NCBI RefSeq assembly: GCF_024752305.1
Contig: NZ_JANTHX010000007.1
Span: 123,963-187,962 of the forward strand
Direction: 5' to 3'
Source of the DNA: Protaetiibacter mangrovi
Lineage (GTDB): Bacteria; Actinomycetota; Actinomycetes; Actinomycetales; Microbacteriaceae
Length of the DNA: 64,000 nucleotides
Position 1 is the stretch's first letter. Every line of letters begins with the position of its first letter. Below are positions 34,766 through 43,044 of this stretch, in pieces. Under the pieces are notes generated by a model. It saw only the letters and a list, made by a program, of their open reading frames with translations, did no database searches and was not told the origin of the DNA. Position numbers and translations under genes: made by a program.

Positions 34766-35635
34766 CTAGCAGCCGCCCCAGCGCGCGGCGGCACGGGTGA
34801 AGGCGTAGCCGTCGTTCGGCAGCCCACCGTGCACCATCGCGAAGCAGATGACCACGCCGCCCATCGATCCCGTGTAGGTGGGGCGGTAGAGCGACTTCTG
34901 GTGGGCGGCGGAGTCCCACCACTTCTGCGCGACCGTCGTACCGGTGTTGCCGGAGCCGCCGGCCAGGTTGCCGTCGCATCCGACCGCGGGCGCACCGTCG
35001 GAGCGCGGGGTGCCGTTGTGCCCCCAGGCGCTGTTGACGTCGGGGCTGGGGTCTTCGGCGATCCAGAACAGCCGCTGCTCCATGCACGGGTCGTAGCGGA
35101 AGTTCGACATGGGCACCGGCTCGAGGCAGTTGGCGACGCGGATCGCGTTGTAGCGGGTCGCGAACGACTGCAGGTCGGAGGTCGTGGTGCCGGCGACGCC
35201 CCCGGCCGAGGTGATTCCCGGCGCGCCCGGCACCGATCCGCCGACGTTGCCCGGGCAGCTCTGGCCGGCCGCCTGCTTCGCGGCGACGCGCGCGGCCGTG
35301 CCGCTGCGCTGGGCGGCGGCGGTCTGCGGCACCACGACGGGCTTCGGCACGGGCTTCTGGGCGAGGTGCTCCGTATCGACCTTCGGGTTCGGTGCGGTCG
35401 CGGCGGCGACGATCACCGCAGGCTCGGCCGCGATGGCGACCGCGGCGACCGCGGATGCCGTGTCGCCGATGCGGCCGGTCGTGGCGAGCGGCGAGGTGGC
35501 GGCGACGGGCAGCACCGCGGCCTCCTCCGCGAACGCGGACGATCCGAGCGCGGGTCCGCCCCCGCCGACGAACGGCAGGCCGAGCGCGAGCACGGCACCG
35601 AAGACCGTCCCCACGAGAAGTGTGCGCTTGAACAC
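34766..35635 (-). CDS. Exported CAP/SCP-domain-like protein
   Basis: The protein has 289 residues. A signal peptide (residues 1-35, RTLLVGTVFGAVLALGLPFV) is followed by an Ala/Pro/Val-rich linker to about residue 125. The C-terminal domain resembles the CAP/SCP/PR-1 superfamily, with YNAIRVANCLEPVP, SAWGHNGT and QKWWDSAAHQKSLYRP, and holds six cysteines that may pair outside the cell. Bacterial CAP proteins are envelope or adhesion proteins of mostly unknown activity. The GTG start sits inside a TTCAAG repeat cluster, and G-rich direct repeats lie upstream. The CAP assignment is moderate. Confidence 0.72.
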   Translation of the reverse strand: MFKRTLLVGTVFGAVLALGLPFVGGGGPALGSSAFAEEAAVLPVAATSPLATTGRIGDTASAVAAVAIAAEPAVIVAAATAPNPKVDTEHLAQKPVPKPVVVPQTAAAQRSGTAARVAAKQAAGQSCPGNVGGSVPGAPGITSAGGVAGTTTSDLQSFATRYNAIRVANCLEPVPMSNFRYDPCMEQRLFWIAEDPSPDVNSAWGHNGTPRSDGAPAVGCDGNLAGGSGNTGTTVAQKWWDSAAHQKSLYRPTYTGSMGGVVICFAMVHGGLPNDGYAFTRAAARWGGC

Positions 35636-35705
35636 TCTTGAACCCCCCAGTTCAAGAAGATTCCGCCTCCCCCCACAGGAGCCGGATAGCGCCTCCCCCC
35701 ACAGG
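35636..35705. repeat. Inverted and direct repeats in the leader of the CAP-domain gene
   Basis: TCTTGAA (35636-35642) and TTCAAGA (35651-35657) form a dyad right next to the GTG start at 35635. CGCCTCCCCCCACAGG occurs twice, at 35664-35679 and 35690-35705, 26 bp apart. On the transcript strand this gives G6 runs spaced at near-helical intervals, which could be a protein-binding or G-quadruplex-forming leader. Confidence 0.5.
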
Positions 35706-35786
35706 CTGCGCTACGCGTGCCAGGCTACGCCGGGTGGACGGACGCGTCGACCCCCCGGCCTGGGGGTACGCGGCTGAGAACAGATG

Positions 35787-35862
35787 TGGAGCCGCCTGTG
35801 GGAATCGAACCCACGACCTTCTCATTACGAGTGAGACGCTCTGCCGACTGAGCTAAGGCGGC
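35787..35862 (-). tRNA. tRNA-Thr (anticodon CGU), CCA encoded
   Basis: The minus strand gives a 76-nt cloverleaf. The acceptor stem pairs GCCGCCT with AGGCGGC, and discriminator U and an encoded CCA (35787-35789) follow. The D arm reads TAGCTCAGTCGGCAGAGC, the anticodon loop CTCGTAA has anticodon CGT, and the T arm is GTGGGTTCGATTCCCAC. The anticodon assigns threonine (ACG codon). It stands between the CAP-domain gene and the lipoprotein peptidase gene. Confidence 0.95.
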
Positions 35863-35915
35863 GTGCGCTGCGAGCAGCGGCACAGCCTCCGAGCATAGCC
35901 GATGCGTCGGCGGTC

Positions 35916-37457
35916 TCAGCACATGGGGTCGGATGCCGGCACCGTGCCGTCGACGAGGAACGCGTCGACCACCTGGGTCACGCACTCGCTCTCGCCGTAG
36001 GCGGTGTGCCCCTCGCCCACGTGGGTGATGAGATGCCCGTGCTCCAGCTGGCCGGCGAGCGCCTGCGCCCAGACGTAGGGGGTCGCCGGGTCGTTGGTGG
36101 TGCCGACGACGAGGATGTCGGGCGACCCCGGGGCGGTGATCGGCCCGCGCTCGACCGTCGACCGGAACGGCCACTGCGGGCACAGGGTGCCGCCGTACGC
36201 CATCCACGGTCCGAACACCGGCGCCTGCTCCTCGAGCTCCGCGGCCTCGCTGCGCATCGTGGCCGGGTCCGCGTCGCTCGGATAGTCGAGGCAGTTGATC
36301 GAGATGAACGCCTCGGTGCCGTTCGAGGAGTAGCTGCCGTCGCTCTCGCGATCGTTGTAGACGTCGGCGAGGAAGAAGGCCGTGTCGGTGCCGCCCGCGA
36401 CGGTGTCGGTGAACAACTCGTCGAGATAGCTCCAGTTGCCCTCGTTGTAGAGCGGCAGGATGATCGCGCTGAACATGGTGTTGGCACCGAGACGCCGCCC
36501 GTCGTCGGCGGTCAGCGGATGCGCGTCCAGCTCGTGCAGCAGGCCCGCGATGCGCGCACGGGCCGCATCCACCGACCCCGTGAACGGGCAGTCGTCGCGG
36601 TCGAGGCAGTCGGTGAGGTACGCCGTGAGGGCGCTCTCGAATCCCACCGCCTGGGTGAGCGTCACGTCGAACTCGGTCGCCGACGGGTCGAGTGCGCCGT
36701 CGAGCACCAGGCGCCCCGCCTTGTCGGGGAAGCGCTCGGCGTAGCGCGCGCCGAGGTAGGTGCCGTAGGAGTATCCGAGGTAGTCGAGGGCGGCGTCGCC
36801 GAGGGCGGCGCGCAGCATGTCGAGGTCGCGCACCGCGCTCTCGGTGTCGACGTGGGCGAGCAGCTGTCCGCTGTGCTCGAGGCACCCCTGGCCGAACGCG
36901 GCGTTCTTCTGCGCGCTCGCCGCGATCCAGGCGTCGGAGCCGCGCTCGCCCGGCACGATGCCGTAGATGTAGTCGTCGAGCGCGGCGTCGTCCGCCGTGC
37001 AGTCGATCGGGGTCGACGCGCCGACCCCGCGCGGATCGAAGCCGACGACGTCGAAGTCGCGCTGCAGGGTGTCGCTCGCCGCGAAGTCGATCGAGTCGCG
37101 GATGAAGCCGACTCCGGAGCCACCCGGACCGCCGGGGTTGATGAGCAGCGAGCCCTGCGCGGCGCCACCCGTGGCGGGTTGACGGATGAGCGCGAGCTCG
37201 ATGGTGTCGGCGCCCGGGTCGTCCCAGTCGAGCGGGGCGGTCGCGGTGGCGCACTGCAGGCCCCCACCGCATCCGGTCCAGCGCAGCACCTGGTGGTAGT
37301 AGGGCGCCAGCTCGGCGGACACCTGCTCGCCGGTGGGCGTGGAGGTCGCCGACGGGCGGGGCGCCTGGAACCACGACACGCATCCGGTGAGCAGCACGCT
37401 CACCGCGACGAACGCGAGCAGGGCGCGCGCGGCGCGCCCGCGACCATGCCGACTCAC
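35916..37457 (-). CDS. Secreted alpha/beta-hydrolase lipoprotein, tripeptidyl-aminopeptidase (S33) type
   Basis: The protein has 513 residues and a lipoprotein signal peptide (LLAFVAVSVLLTGC). The catalytic Ser lies in GYSYGT, with an oxyanion region NPGGPGGSG upstream. The C-terminal TAP-like domain holds Asp in NDPATPY and His in GEGHTAYG. Relatives cleave N-terminal tripeptides or hydrophobic esters outside the cell. The GTG start at 37457 overlaps the holB stop by 4 nt (GTGA), an arrangement also common in other actinobacteria. The longer frame upstream is a shadow of holB. Confidence 0.88.
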   Translation of the reverse strand: MSRHGRGRAARALLAFVAVSVLLTGCVSWFQAPRPSATSTPTGEQVSAELAPYYHQVLRWTGCGGGLQCATATAPLDWDDPGADTIELALIRQPATGGAAQGSLLINPGGPGGSGVGFIRDSIDFAASDTLQRDFDVVGFDPRGVGASTPIDCTADDAALDDYIYGIVPGERGSDAWIAASAQKNAAFGQGCLEHSGQLLAHVDTESAVRDLDMLRAALGDAALDYLGYSYGTYLGARYAERFPDKAGRLVLDGALDPSATEFDVTLTQAVGFESALTAYLTDCLDRDDCPFTGSVDAARARIAGLLHELDAHPLTADDGRRLGANTMFSAIILPLYNEGNWSYLDELFTDTVAGGTDTAFFLADVYNDRESDGSYSSNGTEAFISINCLDYPSDADPATMRSEAAELEEQAPVFGPWMAYGGTLCPQWPFRSTVERGPITAPGSPDILVVGTTNDPATPYVWAQALAGQLEHGHLITHVGEGHTAYGESECVTQVVDAFLVDGTVPASDPMC

Positions 37458-38605
37458 CGCGACGCCGCCGGGACGCGCCGGATGGCCGTGACGAGCATCG
37501 CCTCGAGCGCGAGCGCGGGCGCGACGTTGCCTTCGATACGGGTGCGGGCCTCGGTGATCGCGTCGAGGGTGGCGAGTGTCTCGGCCGGGGTGGCCCGCGT
37601 GGCCGCCTGCGCGAGCTCCGCATAGATCGCGAGGTTCACGGGCTCGATGTCGACGCCGAGCTGCAGCAGCAGCACGTCGCGGTAGAGCGAGAGCAGGTCG
37701 ACGAGGATCCGGTCGATGCCGTCGCGCAGGCTGCGGGTCGCGCGACGCTTCTGATCCTCTTCGAGAGCCTTCAGCTGGGCGCGGAGCGCCGGGGGGACGG
37801 TGCCCCCGGGTTCCACCCCGAGCGAGCGGAGCGCCTGCTCGCGCTCCTCGGCATCCCGCTCCGCGGTGATGGCCTGGGCGTCCTGCCCGGCGAGCTCGAG
37901 CAGCTCCGCGGCGCCGAGCACCGCGGCGGAGACGCTGCGGATGCCGAGGGCGAGCTCCATCGTGCGGCGGCGGCGGGTGCGGGCCTGCTCGTCGGTCGCG
38001 AGGCGGTGCGCCATGCCGATGTGCGCCTGCGCCTCGCGCGCCGCGCGGGTGGCCTCGGGCAGGCTGATGCCGTCGCGCCGCGAGATGAGCTCGGCGACGT
38101 CGTCGACGCTCGGCACCCGCAGTCGCACCGAGCGCACCCGGGAGCGGATCGTCGGCAGCAGGTCGGCTTCGCTCGGGGCGCAAAGGATCCAGATGGTGCG
38201 CTCCGGCGGCTCCTCGAGCGCCTTGAGCAGCACGTTCGAGGTGCGCTCCGTCATGCGGTCGGCGTCCTCGATGACCATGACCCGGTGGCGGCCGACGGCC
38301 GGCGAGAACTGGCTCGCGGCGACGAGACGCCGCACGTCCTCGATCTTGATGATGACGGCCTCGGTGGTGAGGACCGCCATGTCGGGGTGGGTGCGCGCGG
38401 CGACCTGCGCGGCGGTGTGCTCGAGGTCGCCCGGCACCTCGGGGCGTGCCAGCAGCTCGGTCGCGAAGGCGTACGCGAGCGTCGACCGTCCCGACCCGGG
38501 GGGACCGGTGATGAGCCAGGAGTGGGCGAGCCCGTCGCCCGTGGCCGCGGCGCGCACGGTCGCGATCGCGTCCGCCTGACCGGTCAGCTCGTCCCAGATG
38601 CCCAC
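37454..38605 (-). CDS. holB: DNA polymerase III clamp-loader subunit delta'
   Basis: The protein has 383 residues. The AAA+ N-terminus carries GPPGSGRST, a P-loop with Arg in place of Lys, as expected for the catalytically inactive delta' subunit. The IEDADRMTERTSNVLLKALEEPP stretch is characteristic of clamp-loader subunits. It forms the clamp loader with tau/gamma and delta and loads the sliding clamp. Its 3' end overlaps the lipoprotein peptidase gene and its start lies 9 nt after the tmk stop. The order topA-tmk-holB is the conserved actinobacterial one. Confidence 0.92.
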   Translation of the reverse strand: MGIWDELTGQADAIATVRAAATGDGLAHSWLITGPPGSGRSTLAYAFATELLARPEVPGDLEHTAAQVAARTHPDMAVLTTEAVIIKIEDVRRLVAASQFSPAVGRHRVMVIEDADRMTERTSNVLLKALEEPPERTIWILCAPSEADLLPTIRSRVRSVRLRVPSVDDVAELISRRDGISLPEATRAAREAQAHIGMAHRLATDEQARTRRRRTMELALGIRSVSAAVLGAAELLELAGQDAQAITAERDAEEREQALRSLGVEPGGTVPPALRAQLKALEEDQKRRATRSLRDGIDRILVDLLSLYRDVLLLQLGVDIEPVNLAIYAELAQAATRATPAETLATLDAITEARTRIEGNVAPALALEAMLVTAIRRVPAASR

Positions 38606-38614
38606 AGTGGGAGA

Positions 38615-39238
38615 CTACGCGAGCAGCTCCGACACCCGGTGCCGGATGGCCTCGGCGAGCTCGGCGACGGGACGCGTCGCGTCGAGCACGAGGAAGCGCT
38701 CGGGCTCGGCCTCGGCGAGCGCCAGGTACGCCTCGCGCACGCGGTGGTGGAACTCGGCCGCCTCGGCCTCGAGCCGGTCGTAGCGGGTGCGGGCGTCGTC
38801 GAGGCGGGCGCGCCCGGTCTCGATGTCGAGATCGAGCAGGATCGTCAGGTCGGGCAGCAGGCGCTCGGTCGCCCACAGCGAGACCTCGCGCACCTCATCG
38901 GGGTCGAGCACCCGCCCCGCACCCTGGTAGGCGACGGACGAGTCCAGGTAGCGGTCCTGGATCACGATGTCGCCGCGCTCGAGCGCCGGCCGCACCACCG
39001 TCGCGATGTTCTGGGCGCGGTCGGCCGCGTACAGCAGCGCCTCGGCGCGCGGGGCGATGTAGCCCCGACGGTGCAGGATGATCTCCCGCAGCTCGACGCC
39101 GAGCTCGGTGCCGCCCGGCTCGCGCGAGTGCACGACGGTGCGACCCTGCCGGGTGAGCCACTCGGTCACGAGCGCCGACTGGGTGGACTTGCCGGAGCCG
39201 TCGCCGCCCTCGAAGGTGAGGAACAGCCCGCGCGCCAC
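38615..39238 (-). CDS. tmk: Thymidylate kinase
   Basis: The protein has 207 residues with P-loop EGGDGSGKST, the dTMP-binding REPGGTELG motif and DRYLDSSVAYQG. It phosphorylates dTMP to dTDP in the cytosol. The GTG start at 39238 lies 2 nt from the topA stop and opens the conserved GLFLTFEGGDG strand. The topA-tmk-holB grouping puts DNA replication functions together. Confidence 0.95.
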   Translation of the reverse strand: MARGLFLTFEGGDGSGKSTQSALVTEWLTRQGRTVVHSREPGGTELGVELREIILHRRGYIAPRAEALLYAADRAQNIATVVRPALERGDIVIQDRYLDSSVAYQGAGRVLDPDEVREVSLWATERLLPDLTILLDLDIETGRARLDDARTRYDRLEAEAAEFHHRVREAYLALAEAEPERFLVLDATRPVAELAEAIRHRVSELLA

Positions 39239-39240
39239 CG

Positions 39241-41952
39241 TCAGCGCCTCTTCGCCGCCGCCGGCTTGCGGGCGCGCGAGGTCGTCTTCGGCTTGGCGGG
39301 TCCCTTGGCGCGCTTGTCGGCGAGCAGCTGCACCGCCCGCTCGAAGTCGACCTCCTCGACGGTCACGCCGCGCGGGATCGTCGCGTTGGTGACCCCGTCG
39401 GTGACGTACGGACCGAAACGTCCGTCGCGCACCCGGATGGGCTTGCCGCTGGTCGGGTCGGCCTCGAACTCCTTGAGGGCGCTCGAGGCGCGGCGGGCGC
39501 CGTACTTGGGCTGGGCGAAGATCTCGAGGGCCGCCGAGAGCTCGATCGTGAAGATCTGCTCCTCGCTCTCGAGCGAGCGCGAGTCGGTGCCCTTCTTGAG
39601 GTAGGGGCCGTAGCGCCCGTTCTGCGCGGTGATCGGCTCGCCCGACTCCGGGTCCTCGCCGACGGTGCGCGGCAGGTCGAGCAGCTTGAGCGCGGTGTCG
39701 AGGTCGACCGTCGCCGGCTCCATGTCCTTGAAGAGGGATGCCGTGCGCGGCTTCACCGCGGCGGTCTTCTTGGTGTTCTTCTTCTTCGGCTTCGCGTCGA
39801 GGACCTCGCCCGTCGCCGCGTCGACGGCGACCTCCTCGACCGGTGCCGCCTCGGGCTCGGGCGCGAGCTCGGTCACGTACGGGCCGTAGCGCCCGTCCTT
39901 CACGACGATCGTCTTGCCGTTCGCCGGGTTCTCGCCGAGCACGCGGTCGGTGACGACGGGCGCCTCGATGAGCTCGCGGGCCTTCGCCGGGGTCAGCTCG
40001 TCGGGCGCGAGGCCCTCCGGCAGGTTGATCTTGCGGGTGGTCTCCGAACCCTCCTCGACCACGTCGAGGTAGGGGCCGTACTTTCCGACCCGCAGGGTGA
40101 CGCCGTCGTCGATTGGGATCGAGTTGATGGCGCGGGCGTCGATGTCGCCGAGGTTGTCGACGATCTCGCGCAGGCCCGGGTGCTCGCCGCCCCCGAAGTA
40201 GAACTGGGTGAGCCAGTCCACCCGGTCGGCCTCGCCGCCGGCGATCTTGTCGAGGTCGTCCTCCATCTCGGCGGTGAAGTCGTACTCCACGAGCTCCGAG
40301 AAGTGGTCTTCGAGCAACCGCACCACGCTGAAGGCGATCCAGTTGGGCACGAGCGCCTGGCCGCGCGGGGTGACGTAGCCGCGGTCGATGATCGTGGAGA
40401 TGATCGAGGCGTAGGTCGAGGGCCGGCCGATGCCGAGCTCCTCGAGCGCCTTCACGAGGCTCGCCTCGGTGTAGCGCGGGGGTGGCGTCGTGTCGTGGCC
40501 CTTGGCCTCGAGCTCGGCGACGCTCAGGGCCTGCCCCTCCTCGAGCGGCGGCAACTTGGCGCTGGCCTCCGCCTCGGCGCCCCGCACCTCGTCGCGCCCC
40601 TCCTCGTAGGCGGCCTGGTAGCCGCGGAAGGTGATGACGGTTCCGGATGCGGTGAACTCGGCGTGTGCGCCCTCGCCGCCGTCGGCCGCGATCGTGACCG
40701 TGGCGGTCGAGCCCTTCGCGTCGGCCATCTGCGAGGCGACGGTGCGCTTCCAGATGAGGTCGTAGAGCTTGAACTCGTCGCCGCGCAGCTGCGAGCTGAG
40801 CTCGGAGGGGGTGCGGAAGACGTCGCCCGACGGGCGGATCGCCTCGTGGGCCTCCTGGGCGTTCTTCGACTTCGAGGAGTAGACGCGGGGGTTCTCGGGG
40901 ATCGAGTCCGCGCCGTACAGCTTGACGGCCTGGTTGCGTGCCGCGTCGACCGCCTGCTGCGAGAGCGTGGTCGAGTCGGTGCGCATATAGGTGATGTAGC
41001 CGTTCTCGTAGAGCGACTGGGCGAGGCTCATCGTGATGCGGGCCGAGAAGCGCAGCTTGCGCGAGGCCTCCTGCTGGAGGGTCGAGGTGGTGAAGGGTGC
41101 GGCGGGCTTGCGCGAGTAGGGCTTCGTCTCGAGCTTCGCGACGGTGAAGGTCGCGGTGGGCGCGCGCAGCGCGTCGACGAGGGTGTCGGCGGCGCGCTCG
41201 TCGAGCGCGATCGCGTCGGCCTTCAGCGCCCCGGTGTCGTCGAAGTCGCCGCCCTGGGCGATACGGCGCCCTTCGAGGCGCGCGAGCTTGGCACTGAATG
41301 CGGAGTCGGCATCCGTCGGGGTGAAGGCGGCCGACAGATCCCAGTAGTTGGCCGACACGAACGCGAGCCGCTCGCGCTCGCGGTCGACCACGAGTCGTGT
41401 GGCGGCCGACTGCACGCGGCCTGCGGACAGGCCCGGGCCGACCTTGCGCCAGAGCACCGGCGACACCTCGAAGCCGTAGAGGCGGTCGAGGATGCGGCGG
41501 GTCTCCTGCGCGTCGACGAGCGCCGTGTCGAGCTCGCGCGGGTTCTGCTCGGCGCGCTGGATCGCATCCTTCGTGATCTCGTGGAACACCATGCGCTTGA
41601 CGGGGACCTTCGGCTTCAGCACCTCGAGCAGGTGCCAGGCGATCGCCTCCCCTTCGCGGTCCTCATCCGTCGCGAGGTAGAGCTCGTCGGCGTCCTTGAG
41701 CGCGCGCTTGAGCTCCGACACCGTCTTCTTCTTGCTGTCGGAGACCACGTAGTACGGCTCGAAGCCGTTGTCGACGTCGACCGAGAACTTGCCGAGGCTG
41801 CCCTTCTTGAGCTCCGGCGGAAGGTCCTTCGTGTCGATGAGGTCGCGGATGTGCCCGACGGAGGCCTGCACCTCGTATCCGTCGCCGAGGTACTGCGCGA
41901 TCGTGCGCGCCTTGGCCGGCGACTCGACGATCACGAGCTTCTTGCTGGGCAC
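39241..41952 (-). CDS. topA: DNA topoisomerase I
   Basis: The protein has 903 residues. The TOPRIM domain begins with VIVESPAKA, the catalytic tyrosine lies in YITYMRTDSTTLS, and the C-terminal third has repeated RFGPYVT/RYGPYVT modules. There are no zinc fingers; instead the protein ends in a Lys/Arg/Ala-rich basic tail, as in mycobacterial and other actinobacterial enzymes. It relaxes negative supercoils. I choose GTG 41952 because AGGAGG lies 8 nt upstream on the minus strand and the conserved SKKLVIVESPAKA begins there; ATG 41988 in frame has no such support. Confidence 0.95.
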   Translation of the reverse strand: MPSKKLVIVESPAKARTIAQYLGDGYEVQASVGHIRDLIDTKDLPPELKKGSLGKFSVDVDNGFEPYYVVSDSKKKTVSELKRALKDADELYLATDEDREGEAIAWHLLEVLKPKVPVKRMVFHEITKDAIQRAEQNPRELDTALVDAQETRRILDRLYGFEVSPVLWRKVGPGLSAGRVQSAATRLVVDRERERLAFVSANYWDLSAAFTPTDADSAFSAKLARLEGRRIAQGGDFDDTGALKADAIALDERAADTLVDALRAPTATFTVAKLETKPYSRKPAAPFTTSTLQQEASRKLRFSARITMSLAQSLYENGYITYMRTDSTTLSQQAVDAARNQAVKLYGADSIPENPRVYSSKSKNAQEAHEAIRPSGDVFRTPSELSSQLRGDEFKLYDLIWKRTVASQMADAKGSTATVTIAADGGEGAHAEFTASGTVITFRGYQAAYEEGRDEVRGAEAEASAKLPPLEEGQALSVAELEAKGHDTTPPPRYTEASLVKALEELGIGRPSTYASIISTIIDRGYVTPRGQALVPNWIAFSVVRLLEDHFSELVEYDFTAEMEDDLDKIAGGEADRVDWLTQFYFGGGEHPGLREIVDNLGDIDARAINSIPIDDGVTLRVGKYGPYLDVVEEGSETTRKINLPEGLAPDELTPAKARELIEAPVVTDRVLGENPANGKTIVVKDGRYGPYVTELAPEPEAAPVEEVAVDAATGEVLDAKPKKKNTKKTAAVKPRTASLFKDMEPATVDLDTALKLLDLPRTVGEDPESGEPITAQNGRYGPYLKKGTDSRSLESEEQIFTIELSAALEIFAQPKYGARRASSALKEFEADPTSGKPIRVRDGRFGPYVTDGVTNATIPRGVTVEEVDFERAVQLLADKRAKGPAKPKTTSRARKPAAAKRR

Positions 41953-42048
41953 TGGGGGTTCCTCCTCTATCCGGAGCACACCATACACATACAGTCCGAG
42001 CCGGGGCTCGTGGTCGCGCAGGTCGAAGGTCCCGCGGATGCGGACCCG

Positions 42049-42408
42049 TCAGGGCGTCGGACCGGCCCGCGATCCGACGGAGATCGGCACACCGAGCGCC
42101 TCGGTCGACACGACGACCCGCGCCTCGGCTCCGCCGAGCTCGCACGCCGCGAGAGCCACGCGGTGCGCTGCGGCCACCTCGGCGGCGAGGGCGCACGGAT
42201 CGCCGGGCACGGCGCCGAGCAGGGCGTCGGCCGCCGCGAGCGCGGCGGCGTCGGCCGCGGCCACCGCCCGCTGCCGCACGGCCAGTGCGGAGCCGATCGA
42301 CAGCCCGGCGAGGGCGGTCACGACCGTGGTGCCGACGATCGCGATCGCGAGCACGCCCCCCGACCCCGCATCCGCGCGTGGCCGACGCCCACCCCGGGAG
42401 ACCGTCAC
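42049..42408 (-). CDS. Rv3654c-type TadE-like secretion-associated protein
   Basis: The 119-residue protein has one N-terminal transmembrane segment (GVLAIAIVGTTVVTALAGLS) followed by an Ala-rich helix, RQRAVAAADAAALAAADALL, as in Rv3654c of Mycobacterium tuberculosis. Such minor-pilin-like proteins belong to the helicase/secretion Tad neighbourhood. GTG 42408 overlaps the tadE stop by 4 nt. It is the last gene of the Tad operon; topA follows after about 95 nt. Confidence 0.82.
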   Translation of the reverse strand: MTVSRGGRRPRADAGSGGVLAIAIVGTTVVTALAGLSIGSALAVRQRAVAAADAAALAAADALLGAVPGDPCALAAEVAAAHRVALAACELGGAEARVVVSTEALGVPISVGSRAGPTP

Positions 42409-42755
42409 CGCCCGCCGTCCACCGCGCAGCTCTCGGCCGCGAGCTCGAGGCCCGCGACGGCGGCGGGGCCCCGGGCCGCCGCCGTGAGGCGTGCGCACAC
42501 CAGATCTCCCCCGGTCCACGAGCGGAGTCGAACCCCCGGGAACGCCGCCGCCGCGCGTGCTGTCACCTGCCCGGCGCTCTCACCGCGTCCGAGGCCGCGC
42601 GCGGCGTCGGCCGCCGCGTCCTGCAGTCGCACGTGCTGGGATCCGACCCCGACGGCTCCGACGCAGAGCCCCAGCACGAGCACGACGGCCGGGAGCGCGA
42701 CCGCGAACTCGGCCGCGACCCCTCCGCGGTCGTCAGCCGCCGAACGCGAGCGCAT
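42405..42755 (-). CDS. TadE-family minor pseudopilin
   Basis: The 116-residue protein starts DDRGGVAAEFAVALPAVVLVLGL, the TadE processing and transmembrane motif with the conserved Glu of type IV pilin-like proteins. The remainder is Ala/Gly-rich with two cysteines. It probably joins the Flp/Tad pilus or secretion apparatus. It overlaps the end of the DUF4244 gene by 23 nt and the next gene by 4 nt, so all are cotranscribed. Confidence 0.83.
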   Translation of the reverse strand: MRSRSAADDRGGVAAEFAVALPAVVLVLGLCVGAVGVGSQHVRLQDAAADAARGLGRGESAGQVTARAAAAFPGVRLRSWTGGDLVCARLTAAARGPAAVAGLELAAESCAVDGGR

Positions 42756-42924
42756 TCCGCACGAGGTCGGTCAGGATCTGCTGCACCTCGGGCGAGCGCA
42801 TGATCACGACCAGCAGGCCGGCGAAGCCGACCGCGGCCATGATCGTGATCGCGTACTCGGCGGTGGCGGCGCCCTCGTCGCGGGAAGCTCGTGCGGCCAG
42901 CCGGCGCAGGATGCGGTTTCTCAT
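42733..42924 (-). CDS. DUF4244 small pilin-like protein
   Basis: The protein has 63 residues: a basic N-terminus, then GAATAEYAITIMAAVGFAGLLVVIM, whose Ala-Glu-Tyr at the start of the hydrophobic helix is pilin-like, and a short C-terminus ending ALAFGG. It is the presumed major Flp-like pilin of this cluster, matching Rv3656c in gene order. ATG 42924 has an AGGGAG ribosome site and starts at the basic pre-helix. A longer frame upstream is not supported. Confidence 0.85.
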   Translation of the reverse strand: MRNRILRRLAARASRDEGAATAEYAITIMAAVGFAGLLVVIMRSPEVQQILTDLVRNALAFGG

Positions 42925-43044
42925 GGGGACTCCCTGTCTCGGTGTCGGCACGACGACACCATGGTCGGTCGAATCCGTCGACCGCGGGCTCGCTCGCACC
43001 CGGCCCGTGGACGCGCGCTCCGCTGCTCGACGGGGGACGACGCA

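Noticed and set aside
41953..41988. ATG 41988 as start of topA
   Set aside because: GTG 41952 has AGGAGG 8 nt upstream and begins the conserved SKKLVIVESPAKA; the 12 extra residues are not conserved-looking.
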